Source: Oxyruncus cristatus (Eukaryota; Chordata; Aves; Passeriformes; Cotingidae). From it: 64,000 bases of DNA. Positions 13,104-25,700 of this stretch are shown one piece after another. Where the stretch lies: contig VXAY01001311.1 of NCBI GenBank assembly GCA_013399855.1, positions 157,543 through 221,542 on the forward strand, written 5' to 3'. The notes under the pieces were generated by a model, which made no database searches, was not told the origin of the DNA, and was given only the letters and a program-made list of their open reading frames with translations. Made by a program: the position numbers and the translations under genes. Position 1 is the stretch's first letter; every line of letters begins with the position of its first letter.

Positions 13104-16100
13104 AAAGTAGGGCATGTTCTTTAGCATATTTCCTGTCTGCTCTCCAGGAATAATACTCTAGAGTCTTAGGCTAATTCCTTACTGAGAGGAATCACCTGCC
13201 CTTGCTTAGTCCACAAACAGGACTATTAGCTATGCGGACTAGCTTGCGCTGGAGCTGGTTTGGGCACCGCAGGATTTAGAGCTGTAGCCATTCAGAGAGC
13301 ATTAGCATTTTGAAAGGTTTAACCAACAAAAGCACACTTGTGGCTTGGGGAATACAGATGCTGAGAAAATGTTTAAATTCATGTAATGATTTGGATCTTC
13401 AGGAGTGCCTGATTCACCCTTGCAACCTTGTCTCCAGACAGTGCCACAGGCTTAACTCACCTGCCAAGAAGTGTGAGTGTTCCTTCGAGTCTCTGTAAAA
13501 CACATCTGTGTGCAACTTTGATAGCTTTTACAAGGCATAAAATTACTGTTCAGAGTAGCTCCCTTCAGCTACTTTCGAGTCAAGTGAAGTAAGCGTAAAT
13601 ATTTCTCAGCAGGTTGGAATTCCAAATGCCACTTCTCTTTCTGTCTTCGGAGTCTCTTTGTATTTTTGTATGCATGTATTTCACACAGGTTCAAGCTGAG
13701 ACGTTTAGGGGTCAGGGGAAAAGAAGTCTTGAAAAATCACAAAACATTCTTGATAAATATTCACCACTATGGTAAATTCCGTGAAAGTATCGGGTTTTTT
13801 TAAAGAAATATGTATACACAAAGTGCTAAATCCGTATGGAGAACTTTTTTGTGTGATGATAAAATGAGAAAAATTTACATTTACCTTGAGATTTTGTTGG
13901 TACTTTTAGTATGTAAAACTTCAATTAAACATATCCATTAATATTTTTCTATGTTGATGAATATGGGTTTTTCTGAGGAGGAAACTGTACGCTGATGTGA
14001 TGGGGATTGCCTTGCAGGGAGTCGTGTCTTGGAGCAGAGCTCCTGTGTCACTGCTCAGCAGCCAGGGTTGGCTCTGAGAGCCAACGGGTAGTGGAGAGGG
14101 CTCCCACTGTGCTGCTTGGAACTTTCCAAAGGGAACCCCCCAGAGCACTGTGAGTCAGTTCTCACCCCAACCAGGAGCAGATGCAGCCTTGATCTAAGTG
14201 TTGCGCAGCTTCTGCCCCATAGTATGGGACTCTGTGCTATGCTGACTAGTGCTAGAGTGTCAGTACCTCTGTGATGAGGTACACATCACACACCTCAGGT
14301 ACTCGGGTATGGCTGTGCATATCTGCTTTGGCAAAAACTTGGGTTTAAGCCTTCTGGCCAAGCTGTTCGATGTGTAAAAATTCACACCTCCTTTTCTTGC
14401 TCCTTTCTCATGTTAACAGATTCCACACTTCTGATAAACAGTGGTTTGTTGTGGGTTTTCCACTTCTGTGGAACAGATTTTAATAGTGTCCAGTCCTATT
14501 TATCTCAGTTCTGCACGTGTGTCAGTGCCCTGGGGAGTGCTGCTGTGGTCTGGGCCAGCTCTGCTCCAACGGCAAGTAAGCAAGGCTTGCTCCTCCTCTG
14601 CTCCACTGGTGTTGGTTCACGGCCCTGAAACCTACAGTTAGCTAAAAGGATGATTCTTACCTTTTCAGTCCGAACCTACTGTCCAGTGAGGCAGATGGGA
14701 CATTCTGCTCTGGCTCCATCAGTCAGACCATGAAACAGGGGTTTTGTTTTCCCATTTTTAGTCCCACAACCGACTCCTTCTTCCAAGGAGCAGGATCAAA
14801 GTGTTGAGCCTGCACTCTCCAGACTCTAAATAGGCTCTTTTGCAGCGGCTGTCAGCAAAGTGTAGGTAAGATAACTGTCAGAACAACTTCAGGAGGATTA
14901 GGCTTTTTTCATGTCCTCACCAAATGCCTTCTCATTTGGAATCAAGATGATCAAGGCCATGAAAGATGAATTTGTTGTTCTATGTTCAGAAGGTGTGCTG
15001 GCTTTGCCTCTTCACCTCTGTCTTAAAAGGAATCTTCATTATCTCATTATGCATGCTCTATTCTGGTTCACATTTCAGATTCTGCTTGCTTCCTTACAAT
15101 TCCTTAGGTTTTGTTTTCATTTTCTCTAAAATCATGTTATCACCTTGTGTTAACTGATTAACACAGAAAAGGGCTGGATGAATAATTCATTGTGTATGAT
15201 TTAATCAAAGAATTTACGTTTCCTTTTGTTTCATAAAATGTCTGCAAATGTATCAAAGCTTTCTTTCAGCTATTTGTTTTCACAAAGTTATTTTGCCAAA
15301 TAATTGCAATAAATATTCCTTTGTGCTGGAAGTGAAGCGTTCTTTGTGCAAGAATTTGACATGGGTGTCTAACACCATTACCATGGCAGTAGAGACAAAG
15401 AGGAAGGTTGCTGTGGGTTGGGTTGGTTGAGTTTTTTGATCTCCATTCCAATAATTTCTGTGCACACCTCACTTGAAGAACCAGAAGAGGACAGGACTGC
15501 TCTTGAAGTAGGTAGGGAACCAGGTTGTGTCCTGTCCAGTTCTGAGTCTGAAGATTTAGGCAGATGATCATGTACTAATTACACTTCGATTTCTATTCTA
15601 GACCTAAAAGGACCAGAAATAAGATGGTGCACACTTACCTACAACATTTTCCTTCCTAAATTCAGGTGTTTATCTGAGAGTTGTGTTATTAGACATGTAA
15701 GGAGCAGCACAGACTGTTTCCTCCCCAGGAATATAGTCTGTTATCTGTTCTGTCCTGTCATGGATCTCCTGCATTCTGTCTAACAAAGTTAGAGAAGGAA
15801 ATGGCATTTGTTATTTGTGATGTTTCAATCACTCTCTGAAATTCACAGACAAGTACTTCAGCTGGTAGAAGTAGATTTAAAATGGCAGAAGCTTATTTGG
15901 TAGAGGAAAGATTTACTAGCTGTGCAGAAAAGGCCTGGAATCTGGGGGCAGTGGATAGGCTCTGAGCACTTCTTTCTCTGTAAATGGCTAAACTGATAAG
16001 AAAATATTGGTATCTGGCAGTGCCTGTTAGCTGGAGACCAAGCATCTTTACCAACAATTTTCCACTGCAGATTTCAAGTCTTACAGGCACTCTTTTTTAA

Positions 16101-17639
16101 AAAATATTTATAAATAAGTATATATAATTTTTTTTTGGTCTATGTTGCAAACGTGTGTGTCTTTCTGTGTCTGTGTGTTTTATTTTCTTAACCATTCCTA
16201 AGGAGACAGAGGGAAGATTTGCCCTCTTAAAATAATGGCAAAGATAGCAAATCAGATGGTAGTGGGGGGAGGAACAGCCCTGAGGAGACTGTTTATGAAG
16301 GCTTTCATTCCATCATGTACCTTGGACATGGCTCAAGTGAGGGAGAATCTGCTATGCCAAATCTAAACTTGGCCCTGGTAGAGGCAGATAAGGACCTGTG
16401 CCTAGTGCAAGGCATGGGAAGAAGCGTATTTGGAGACAGGCACAGCTGATTGAATCAAAGATAGTGATAACCTGTGGATCAGACTATGCATCTTTTTGAC
16501 AAGCATCAGCTGCTCGTTCCCAGCCTCTGGGTGACTCCTTTATACCAGATGCAGTATTTCAAAAAAAACAATTGCTAGTGATGTGGATTAGGAGGGGAAA
16601 AAAATGCAAATTGGAAGCGACCCAAGTTCCGACTATGCATGGGTGTCCCATGGGTCAGATGAGAGAGGCTGTTTCCCAGGAATCACAAGCCAGATGACAT
16701 TTGCAGAAAATGTGGAGGCAAAGGCTATTAGAAGTGGAATTGTCTGAATAGGATGAGGCCACATAAGATGAATTAAAATTTGCTAATGCAGCAGGGTCAC
16801 TATCAGCAACCATTAGTATCCCCAGTGTGGGCAGCTACCCCTAAATTGATGCTGTTCTGTTTCTGGAGGCATCAACAGATAAAAGGTTACAGTGGACAGA
16901 GGATCCAAATTTGGTGATCCTTGGAAAATGACAGGTGTGGAGGACAAGTACATTTTTGACTGCAGGAGTTAAATAGGGGGCCACTGTTCGCATCCAGCAG
17001 GAACAAGACAGCTGTTTATCTGACCACGGCTGCTGCACAGCTACACAATGTTTCTGGATGAAGCAAAAGTAAAAGCAAATAATATTACTTACTATGCAGT
17101 CAGTAGAAAAAATTGGATGTCTAGAAAGGCGTTTCAAAGTCATTCACAAGGGAAAGAAGACATCCACAGCTTTGGGCAGGAGCTGCCAGAAGCTTCTACC
17201 GATTGCAGCTGACAGAAATACACAAGCAGTTGCTTTTACAATTTTTTCCAGGAACAAGGTCTTTGTAAGATTGTGCTGACATAAGGGAGTGTTCAGGCAC
17301 ACATCTTTCATGCCCTGTTTTACAGGTGCCAGGGTGAGCCCAGGTGTCCACCCTGATAGTCAGGTGAGTTTTACAACCTCAGGTGCTCTGTGCTGCTGCA
17401 TCCATACTGCCAGCAACATCTGTTTAGTAAGTTCAGAGAAGGCCTGAGTATATTTCTGTGCTCCACAAAAAGTATTTACCAAAGTCCAGCAGGATTTGCT
17501 CTGTCTCCCACTCACTCCCTCCCTCCTACTCAAATTGATATTCAAATATCTGTGAGTGCCCCTCCAAGATGACTTCTGCAGAGTGTAAAATCCACGCAAG
17601 TTAGTGCAGGGGCAAGTGGCAAGAGGCTCCTGCAGGCAG

Positions 17640-18870
17640 CTATAAAGACATATGATAGAGCAATAAAGACAAAGCAATAGGCAGATACCTTGGTGGGAGT
17701 CTGTCCCAGGCCACCCAACCAGGGTGAAGAGGCAGATGAAGTATTCTCTAAGCTTCTGGCTGACACTTCACGATCGTCAGCCCTTGTGTGAGACTTTAAC
17801 TTGCTGGATGTTGGGTGGAAATTCAGCACAGCGGAGAGGAGACAGTCTGTGAGGTTCCTGGAGTGTGGGGAAGACAACTTGCTGACACAACTGGTAAATG
17901 AGCTACTGTGGTGTGCCCCACTAGACCTGCTGTTCATGAACAGAGCAGGGCTGGGGAGAGTTGTGGTGGTTGGGGGTGTCTTGGGCACAGTGACAACAAA
18001 ATGCAAGAGTTTTTGGTTCTTGATGAAGTAATGAAGGGGGACAAGAAAACCTCTGCCTTGGGCTTCCAGAGGGTGGATTTTGGCCAGTTCATGACACTGG
18101 TATAGAGAGTCCCTTGGGACACAGTCCTTAAAAGCAACAGGGCCCAGGAAGGTTGGACACACTTTAAGAAGGAAATCTTAAAGGTCCAGGAGCAGCCATC
18201 CCTATGTGCTGACAGATGAAGCAGCAGAGAAGACTGGCCTGGATGAACACGGAACTTTTGCTGGAACTCAGGGAAAAAAGAGGGTTTATGACCTTTGGAA
18301 GAAGTGGCAGAAAACTCAGGAAAAATACAAGGATGTTGTTAGGTCATGGAGAGAGAAAATTAGAAAGGCAAAAGCTCAGCTACAATTCAATCTGGCCACT
18401 GCTGTGAAAGATAATAAAAAGTGTTTTTATACGTGCATCTACAACCAAAGGAGAGCCAAGGCAAATCTCCATCCTTTATTGGATGTGGTGCGGGAATATT
18501 GGCATCAAGGATGAGGAAAAGACTGAGGTGTTTAATGCCTTCTTCGCCTCAGTCTTTAACAGGAAGGCTGGTTATCCTCAGGGCAACCAGCCCCTGAGCT
18601 GGTAGACAGGGATGGGAAGCAGAATAGACTCAAGCTGTGCCAGGTTCGGGCTGGACATTAGGAAGCCTTTCTTTGCTGAAGGGGTGGTTAAACACTGCAA
18701 CAGGCTGCCCAGAGAAGCTGTGGCTGCCCCATCCCTGGAAGTGCTCAAGGCCAGGTTGGATGGGGCTCTGAACGACCTGATCTGGGGGAAGGTGTCCCTG
18801 TGCATGGCAGGGAGGTTGGAATGAGATGAGCTTTAAGGTCCCTTCCAACCTAAACCCTTCTATAATTCTA
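17640..18870 (+). mobile_element. CR1 LINE, internally deleted, with ORF2 remnants
   Basis: The left part translates, with stops and frame breaks, into the C-terminal half of a CR1 ORF2 endonuclease. At 17685-17720 it reads VGVCPRPPNQGEEADE, against the family's VGVCYRPPNQ motif. A degraded DFN motif, the SVRFLECGEDNLLTQLVNE segment, and at 18206-18514 the linker before the reverse transcriptase (YDLWKKWQKTQEKYKDVVRS, then NKKCFYTCIYNQRRAKANL) follow. At about 18630 the copy jumps directly into the CR1 3' region (TCAAGCTGTGCCAGGTTCGG) and ends with CCCTTCCAACCTAAACCCTTC and an ATAATTCTA tail at 18870. The whole reverse-transcriptase domain is therefore missing. The left boundary is approximate; weak similarity may start near 17560. 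The element cannot move on its own. Long open frames on the opposite strand here are antisense shadows. Confidence 0.93.
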
Positions 18871-21800
18871 AAAATGTTTAGTATATTTGTTCCTTTCTTA
18901 GGGGACTTCATAGCCAGTCTCTTAAATGGAAGACCTCCTCACACCTCTGTGTTTCAAGAGTGAGGAGAGCAAACACTGTTCTCAGGAATAGCTGAGAAGG
19001 GATCCCAGAGGTCTGCATGTAAGGAATTGAACAGCTCCAGGAGGTTGCTCCAGGTCATATTGTAAGCCCAGCTGTTGAGAAGGGATTGCTGGTACATCCT
19101 TAGGTCATGACAGTCTTTCATGGATTTATCAGTGCTAAAGCATCAGAATACCCTTCTATTAAAGTAGAGCACACTTTGAATCATGCCCTGTGTAGACAAC
19201 ACACACACAGAGCACCAGAGAAATCTGTGGTGGTTTCTCTGGTTACCTGGGATTCAAGGGGCTGCAGTACTATCTGAAATCTCATTGTCACTGTTTCACA
19301 CTGGGATTTTGTACTTTTATTTTTTTTGGCTTGGTTTGGTTTGGTTTTGGGGTTTGTTCCTAGGATGGAGAGGGGGGAAAAGAAGAAAATTATGTCCCAT
19401 GCGTGCCATGAGTACAGAATGAGTAAAATAACTCAATTCAACTGTATCTTTTTTTCCTTAAACAAAAAAAAAAAAAGTTTGTATGGTTGGATTTCACTTT
19501 TGGAACTGTGCTGTTAATTATAAACCCTTATGGAGACTCTGATGAGAACCAAGCTCAACCTCAATGACAGCCAAGCACAACTCCTACAGTAATGGCAGAG
19601 GCATAAGACAAGTGAGTTGCCAGATCCACTCAAAAGCCACAAATCTCTTTCTTCTGTGTTTGGTTTGGAAGGAGAATAAGCAAGTTGTAAGATGAAAAAG
19701 ATTCAAAATTACATGGGAAGATTAACAGATGACTTTCTTTTTCTCCCTAATATTCTCAGCAAATCTACTACATCTTTTCAAATATATTAAAAAGGAGAAG
19801 AGGAAAGGCTAGTTATAACACAGTCAGCTGATAGCAGTCACTGCTGTGGGATAACTATGAGCCCTGAATTTTAATGGATTTGAAAAAAAAAAAAAGTGGG
19901 CATATTTAAAGGGATGGGAAGATTAAAAGATTTAAAACAGAGCCACAGAGAGTTACGCTCAGCATTGTGAAGATGAAATCTAAGCGCAAATTGACAGGAA
20001 CAGGCAAATGTTTCTTTTTTGGGTGAATCTTTCTGTAATTGTCCACAAGGGTTTCCTTGCCCTTTCCTCTGAAGCTTTAAAGCACAAGTGCTGTCAAAGA
20101 GAGCAGAAGTAGTACTGCTGTAAAGAGTGGCTTAATGCTTGAAAATAGCACCTTGTAATGAGAGCATGGAAAGCAAAAGTTCCCAGCCACGAAGAATAAC
20201 AAGTGGTAGATGCAAGAGTAAAGTAAAACTTTTACTCTTTATCCAAAGGGTCAACTTAAAACTTCCATTAGAAGGATTAGTTATTTTCTTCTCCATCAGA
20301 GCTTATTCTTAGCATGTACATCTGTCTTCCAGGCACATAAGACTTGATTAGTCCATCTGAATCAAGTAAATCTTCTTTGGTGTGGGAGACAAGGGCTTGG
20401 AGGAATAGTTTTCAAACTCTAGCGCCTTGACCCACAATACTTTAAGGTAATGACAAGTGCACTACTCTTTAAGAGGAGAGATTAGCAAGAACCAGACAAA
20501 GACACTTCCCAGAGTGTCAAGTGTTTCATGTCAGAACTATGACAAGGCAAATGAACAGTCACAAACTTTCAACATGTGAGGTTAAGTGTACATATACATT
20601 TATATGTATATATACATGTACATGTACAAGTGAACTGAACTGTAGTTCTGAAGAGACCAGGCCAAATAACTTCATGAAGTACCAGGTGCAAAGGCAAATA
20701 ATACAGATTCTTTTCTTTCATTTGGTTTTCTCAGCATAGGAATAGCTGGTTGGAAACCCACAAGCAGTTTTATGTCCATAAGAGCATTAAGCGAGAAGTT
20801 TCGATATGAAATCATTATCTTCCCTCTTCTAAATCCAAATACTAATTGCAACCTTGCTGTGAGCCTACAATATTAAGGCTATCATAGCCATGGCAACTGA
20901 AAGCAACATTAAATGGAATACATATCCTCTGCACAAGATTGCTTTTTTGGGGTTTTTTGTCTTATGTTTTGGTTTTTTTGGGCAGTAGGCACACATTTCA
21001 GCAGCCATGATATACAGATCAAAAGAGCTTCCAGTTCCTCAAATCTCTGAGCTATTTTGCCACATTTGCTGTCCTATCAGTTAATATTTTGTGAATTTGT
21101 ATAATTAATTTCAGCCCAGGATGGTTGGTTAATCCACAAACACAAATAAAAACACAAATTAAAATTTCAGCATGGATTTTACAATGGTCCATTTACATTT
21201 CAGGACTAAACCTATAATAAAAACTTTTGTGTAGCTATAATTTGGCTTATTTTTCTTAAAACCAGGAGATAAGCATCTATGTAAATAGCCTGAAAAAGAT
21301 AATGCCTTTAAGAAAAGAGCTGCTTCAAATGAGCTGCTTAAAGTCACCTTCTATTCTTTGCATGATAATTGTAATGCAAAATAATAAACAGCACAGGGCA
21401 CCAAGCACAGCACTTCAAAGATGCTATGGTGCCATTTATATAAAGATAATTAGGCATTTAAAAACAACCAATATCACTTTAAAATCTTCCAATTAAAATA
21501 AATTAAAAAATAGGGAGAGCGCAGGGTGTGCGCAGGGTAAGATTATTGAAATAAGTTTCCATTTGCTTGATTTTCCTGAGGGTACGTGTCCGTAATGATC
21601 TGAGCATCCGAGTACACAGTGAAATTAATTGCTGGGGACATTGCAGCACACCACAGTTCTGTGGGCCACGGGTGACGTTTCAGACATGGATATACTTCAC
21701 CTCTCTGTTAGTGCATATGAAGTCTAGTTTTAACTGGAAAAGGTGCTGCCATGCCTGGATTGTCATGTGGCATACTGGAAAACTCATGTCAGCGAAAGAA

Positions 21801-22538
21801 CTTACTGCTTAGATTGCTTATTCTAGTTTTCAGAAAGAACCTCTGTCAGAGAAAACTGTATCAACACGAGTGTCTTTATGCAGGTGTAATTGTACCCATA
21901 CTAACGAGATCTCTCTACCAGAAAAAGCTCTAAAACATCGCACCTTAATTCCACAGTACTCTGTCAGCAAAAATTTGTATTCTGTAATGTAATATTTATG
22001 TGAGTTTATGAATGGTTAAGAAAGGGCTAATACAGTCAAATATCATTAGTATGGGCAGAAACTACTACTGGGAGGTGTTAGAGACTGGGTCCTTATGCCC
22101 GTGATTTACAGCAATTGTCCTGATGGAACCAGTAATTATCTGGCAACTGATTATTAAAACACCCTTTAGCCAATTATTTATAATGATGCTTCTCATGCAA
22201 ATTACACCAAAAGTTGTTCAGAGGAGAGCTTTGCATTGATAAATAAATATTTTAATACAGACTATTGAAAAAGAATTTTCACCAGGTCTTGAAGAGTTGC
22301 TTTTAACGGTAGAAAAGTTCTCAGGTAGTTCGTGTATGTAACAAGAAAAATAACGAGTCTGTTTTATCTGAAGGAATGAATCTCTCGTGTCCCATGGCTG
22401 TAGTTGCAAAGGGCAGCAGTAGAGGAGGCACCAGCTGGTCATAACCTCTCAGCTCTGCATCTTGTGCTTCCTACTGCAAGTAGGTCTTGTCCGACGGACT
22501 TCTGCAGAGCACCAGGAACTGTAACCCTTTCCCCACAG
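18871..22538. other. Non-coding stretch without a recognisable gene
   Basis: About 3.7 kb, AT-leaning. It holds (TTGGT)n-like sequence at about 19328-19355, A13 runs at 19464-19476 and 19883-19895, a T/G tract at about 20942-20980, and an AT-rich partly palindromic stretch at about 20588-20630 (TACATATACATTTATATG and its surroundings). Bases about 21480-21700 and 22095-22260 are compact, TAAT-rich and free of repeats, which is compatible with conserved non-coding DNA but not proof of it. Confidence 0.55.
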
Positions 22539-22732
22539 TGGAATAAGTCAAGAATTGCTCTAGACTCGGTCCTACAGGCAGCTCCTGAAAACTACAATGT
22601 TGCTTCAGGCCTCCACTTCCCACCTATAGAGAGAAGAAATATTCCTCTGTTCAGTGGCCATTGTGGGGATGGACGCAGTGAAGATGCTCTTGCAGCAATA
22701 TGGCAAATATTTGTAAAGACTGCTTGTTGCAG
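22539..22732 (+). other. Candidate exon (unassigned open segment with splice sites)
   Basis: A good acceptor (GTAACCCTTTCCCCACAG, ending at 22538) and a good donor (GTTGCAG|GTGAGA, intron from 22733) bracket 194 bases that are fully open in one frame. The segment begins W-N-K-S-R-I-A-L-D-S-V and ends I-F-V-K-T-A-C-C. The same frame is open upstream to an ATG at 22404 and stops just inside the presumed intron. I recognise no family. Splice-like pairs around short open segments arise by chance in tens of kilobases. This one is also on the strand opposite to the inferred gene at the right end, so it would belong to a separate or antisense transcript. Confidence 0.15.
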
Positions 22733-25700
22733 GTGAGATAATCTAAACCAGAAATTTTGCAGTGCTCAACCATAAGCAAATAGCTTAGATGGGAGTGAAA
22801 TAGTATCTCAGAGCTTTGGATGGGCTCCTGATTCTGTGATTCTTTGCATGGAAGGGAATGTTCACCTTTTCAGCTCTGCATGCCAATATTTAAAAAAGGT
22901 TTCTTGTGCTGAGTCCAGACTGTGATGTACTCTAGCTGAACAAAAGACTTGATAGTGGCATTAGCTGATCTGAAAAGACATCTCATCCTGCAAACTGTAT
23001 CTGCTTGGGTGCATGGACTATCATGGCAACAACTACATTACAACTTACACTCGGAGGTCAGCTTGTTTAGGGAGAAGGGGTAGCATTGTAACTAACTCAA
23101 GGACCGTTCAGTGTAGCATCCAACTAAGTTACTACAGGTATTTTGTTTACCCTGGGCATGCTCAGAACCTTAACATGAGTTTTGTGTAGCTATTCATTGC
23201 TGTTTTCCTGCTGGCTCAGTCGTTTCTTCGCATGGTAATAATGTGACACCCGACTTTGTGTCATAGTTGTAGGAGGAAGAGTAAAGGTAACCCTCATAAA
23301 TTCTAATGTGCTTAAAACATTTTGACACAACTTGTAAAAACTAAAAAGCTGATTGCACTTTTAATAGCAATCTTGTCAGTAATATTCAAAGTAATAACTC
23401 TGTAGTATTCTAAAAGCACAGATTACCCGAAGGGACTGAAAGAGACTTCAAAGAATCTATAATTAAAATCAGTAATACGTACCGTACACTTTAAAATCCT
23501 GAACTCTATTTGAGAGAGTATTTTCTTTACCTAGTACCTCAGAACATATGCAGATATATTGATACCACTATTGTCTTATTTAATGACCATTCCTGCAGGA
23601 TACAGGCCTCAGTGTGTGTAGGCTGAGTGCTGCCTGTGGGACGATGTGCCGCTGTACTGTCTCAGGAGGCTGGCTGACAACGGAATGTGTCTCAAACACA
23701 ATACCATCCCATTCTGCTTTCTCAGTCCAGAGGAAACATAAAAAAGGTGCAGTTTTCTTCCCCCTGCCTGTCTATGGCTCCCCTGGCAAGCATGGCATGA
23801 GCAAATTCCTCTTAGTCTCCATTCATGTGCAAAGGCACAAAAGGAGAGAACAATATCTGCATTTTCCACTGTAACCCATACAATATCTGGGTAGGCAGTG
23901 TGGCTAGACAGGGATTTGGGGAATTGTTCTCCTGCTCGGGACTGAATGACAAACTGTTCTTTCAAGAGCAGAGTCTGCTGGTGTCGTTACACTGAACTAT
24001 CACTGACACACCTGGAGCTGACTGTGGATGAAAGGCACTTTATAAACAAAATTTGTGCCCTTCAGAAGATTTACGAACTGTTTGTGCAACAGTATAAATT
24101 TAACAGTGCTGTTAATAAGTTTTTGGTGATTTCACTGTGAATTATGTACAGAAGAACTGAGGATTAAGACTCTCCTTAAAGTTTTTGAGGTTTAGAAAAT
24201 GGAAAGAGGCAAGGGGCTGGCCATTTTCAACCATCCGAGGATCCCCTTCCTTTCTTCCCATCCTCCATAAACTCTCTAAGATAGACATTACCTTAGTAAG
24301 ATCTTTAGGTGCATCACAGCAAACTTCACCTGGTGAACTGGCTTAAATACCTCAAACTTACCTATTCTTTGACTCTTTCTCCCCTAGTCTGATCTCGACC
24401 CTTATTCTATTGTTAATGTTAATTTCGTGGGCACATCTTGTCATAACTAACATTTTGTGTGAAGATGGGAGCAAGCAAAGGCATGAGAATGTGCCAGCCT
24501 TTTGTCATCCACTGTTTGATGTCTTCCCCATTCAATAATGGAATTAGTCTATTCTTTGCCTTCCCCATATATTGTTGCATACAGTAGCAGGAGTGAGAAA
24601 TATATGACTTCTTTCCTGGCAGGTTGACTTGTTAAAAGTTGAATGACACTGGTCATTGTGGAGACAGGTTTTTTATTGTAATTTTTTTTTAAATTTAATT
24701 ATTTGAATAAAACAAATTTTCAGGCCTCATCATCATCTATTCTCAGTGAGCTTTTAGAAGCCCCCCTTGGCTTTGAATATAAAAGGTCTGGAAGCAAAAT
24801 GGGCTCTCTCTTAGACTGTTATCACTGGGTTGTTTGAAATACAGATTGGACCAGAGATAAAATAGCTTTGTTGGCCTTTTAGCCATTTATTTAGAGAATT
24901 AATTCTTCCTTTCTCCTGTGTATTAAAGTCCAGTGCTGGAATCAGCAGGTCTGTTAGAAATAAGGAGTAAAGCTGAATTCTTTCCTTTTTTTCCTTTCAT
25001 TGTGAGCAATGGGAAGATAATTCCTTATTGCTAGAATTGCTAACTGGAGGTAGAAGGGAAGACTATGTAAAGAGAGTGGTAAAAAAGAAGATTTGGATTT
25101 AAATATTCATGTTTTGGGGGCTATTCAATGATATTAGGAATAAATTACCAGCTAAGGACACACTTGATTGATTCTGTCTGAATTTGTTTTATAATATTTT
25201 CACATAATTTCATTTATTCTTTCCTTTAACATCCATTAGAGGAAAAGAGAGAAAATATACAGCACATGAAAAGAACACAGGGAAGTTTTTAATATAATGT
25301 TAATAATAGTTGATATTTAATTGAGATCGTATCTTTAATCTTTTCTTCTTTTCCCCTGCCAGTGTTTCATCTCTATTCTTATTATCTTGTTTTCAGTACA
25401 GAATTATCACCCACTGGTTTTCAATTACAGCGATGCCCATATTGATTCTCCCCTTGATTTTAACTCGAAGCTGAAAAATTACTCACTTAAGCCAATAAAA
25501 GTAGATGATGTGGTTAGTTTTGGGTTCCTTTTTCAAAATAATAAACGAATAAAGAAGAAGAATGATAAGCTTATAATGACTCTGAGTTACAGCAAACTGG
25601 TATGGAAATGCATTTTAAATCATTAGAACTCAGAACAGTGTTATAAATTTATATTTATCTCTTCAGGTTGAAGTAAGTGGTCCCTAAGGACATAAAACCT

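Larger units (their letters stand above)
4296..17639. other. Long non-coding stretch without a recognisable gene
   Basis: About 13 kb of unique-looking sequence. Low-complexity pieces include T13 at about 5283-5295, a 22-base T run at 10153-10174, a T/G tract at about 13038-13103 and T/A-rich sequence near 16090-16136. A weak MIR-like piece may lie near 5770-5880 (CTCTGCAGCC...CAGTCACGTCACTCT). Open frames reach about 100 codons at most, in sequence of ordinary composition, and none has a family motif. Bases about 16700-17300 contain several adjacent short open frames on both strands that I could not assign to any transposon or protein family. Confidence 0.6.

Noticed and set aside
16700..17300. 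Possible DNA transposon remnant, suggested by an NWMSRKAF-like stretch recalling a Tigger/pogo transposase motif
   Set aside because: In the correct frame the neighbouring residues do not match the transposase order, no further motif or inverted terminal repeat was found, and stops interrupt the frame.
17542..18162. 206-codon open frame on the minus strand
   Set aside because: It overlaps the CR1 ORF2 remnant that reads on the plus strand, so it is an antisense shadow.
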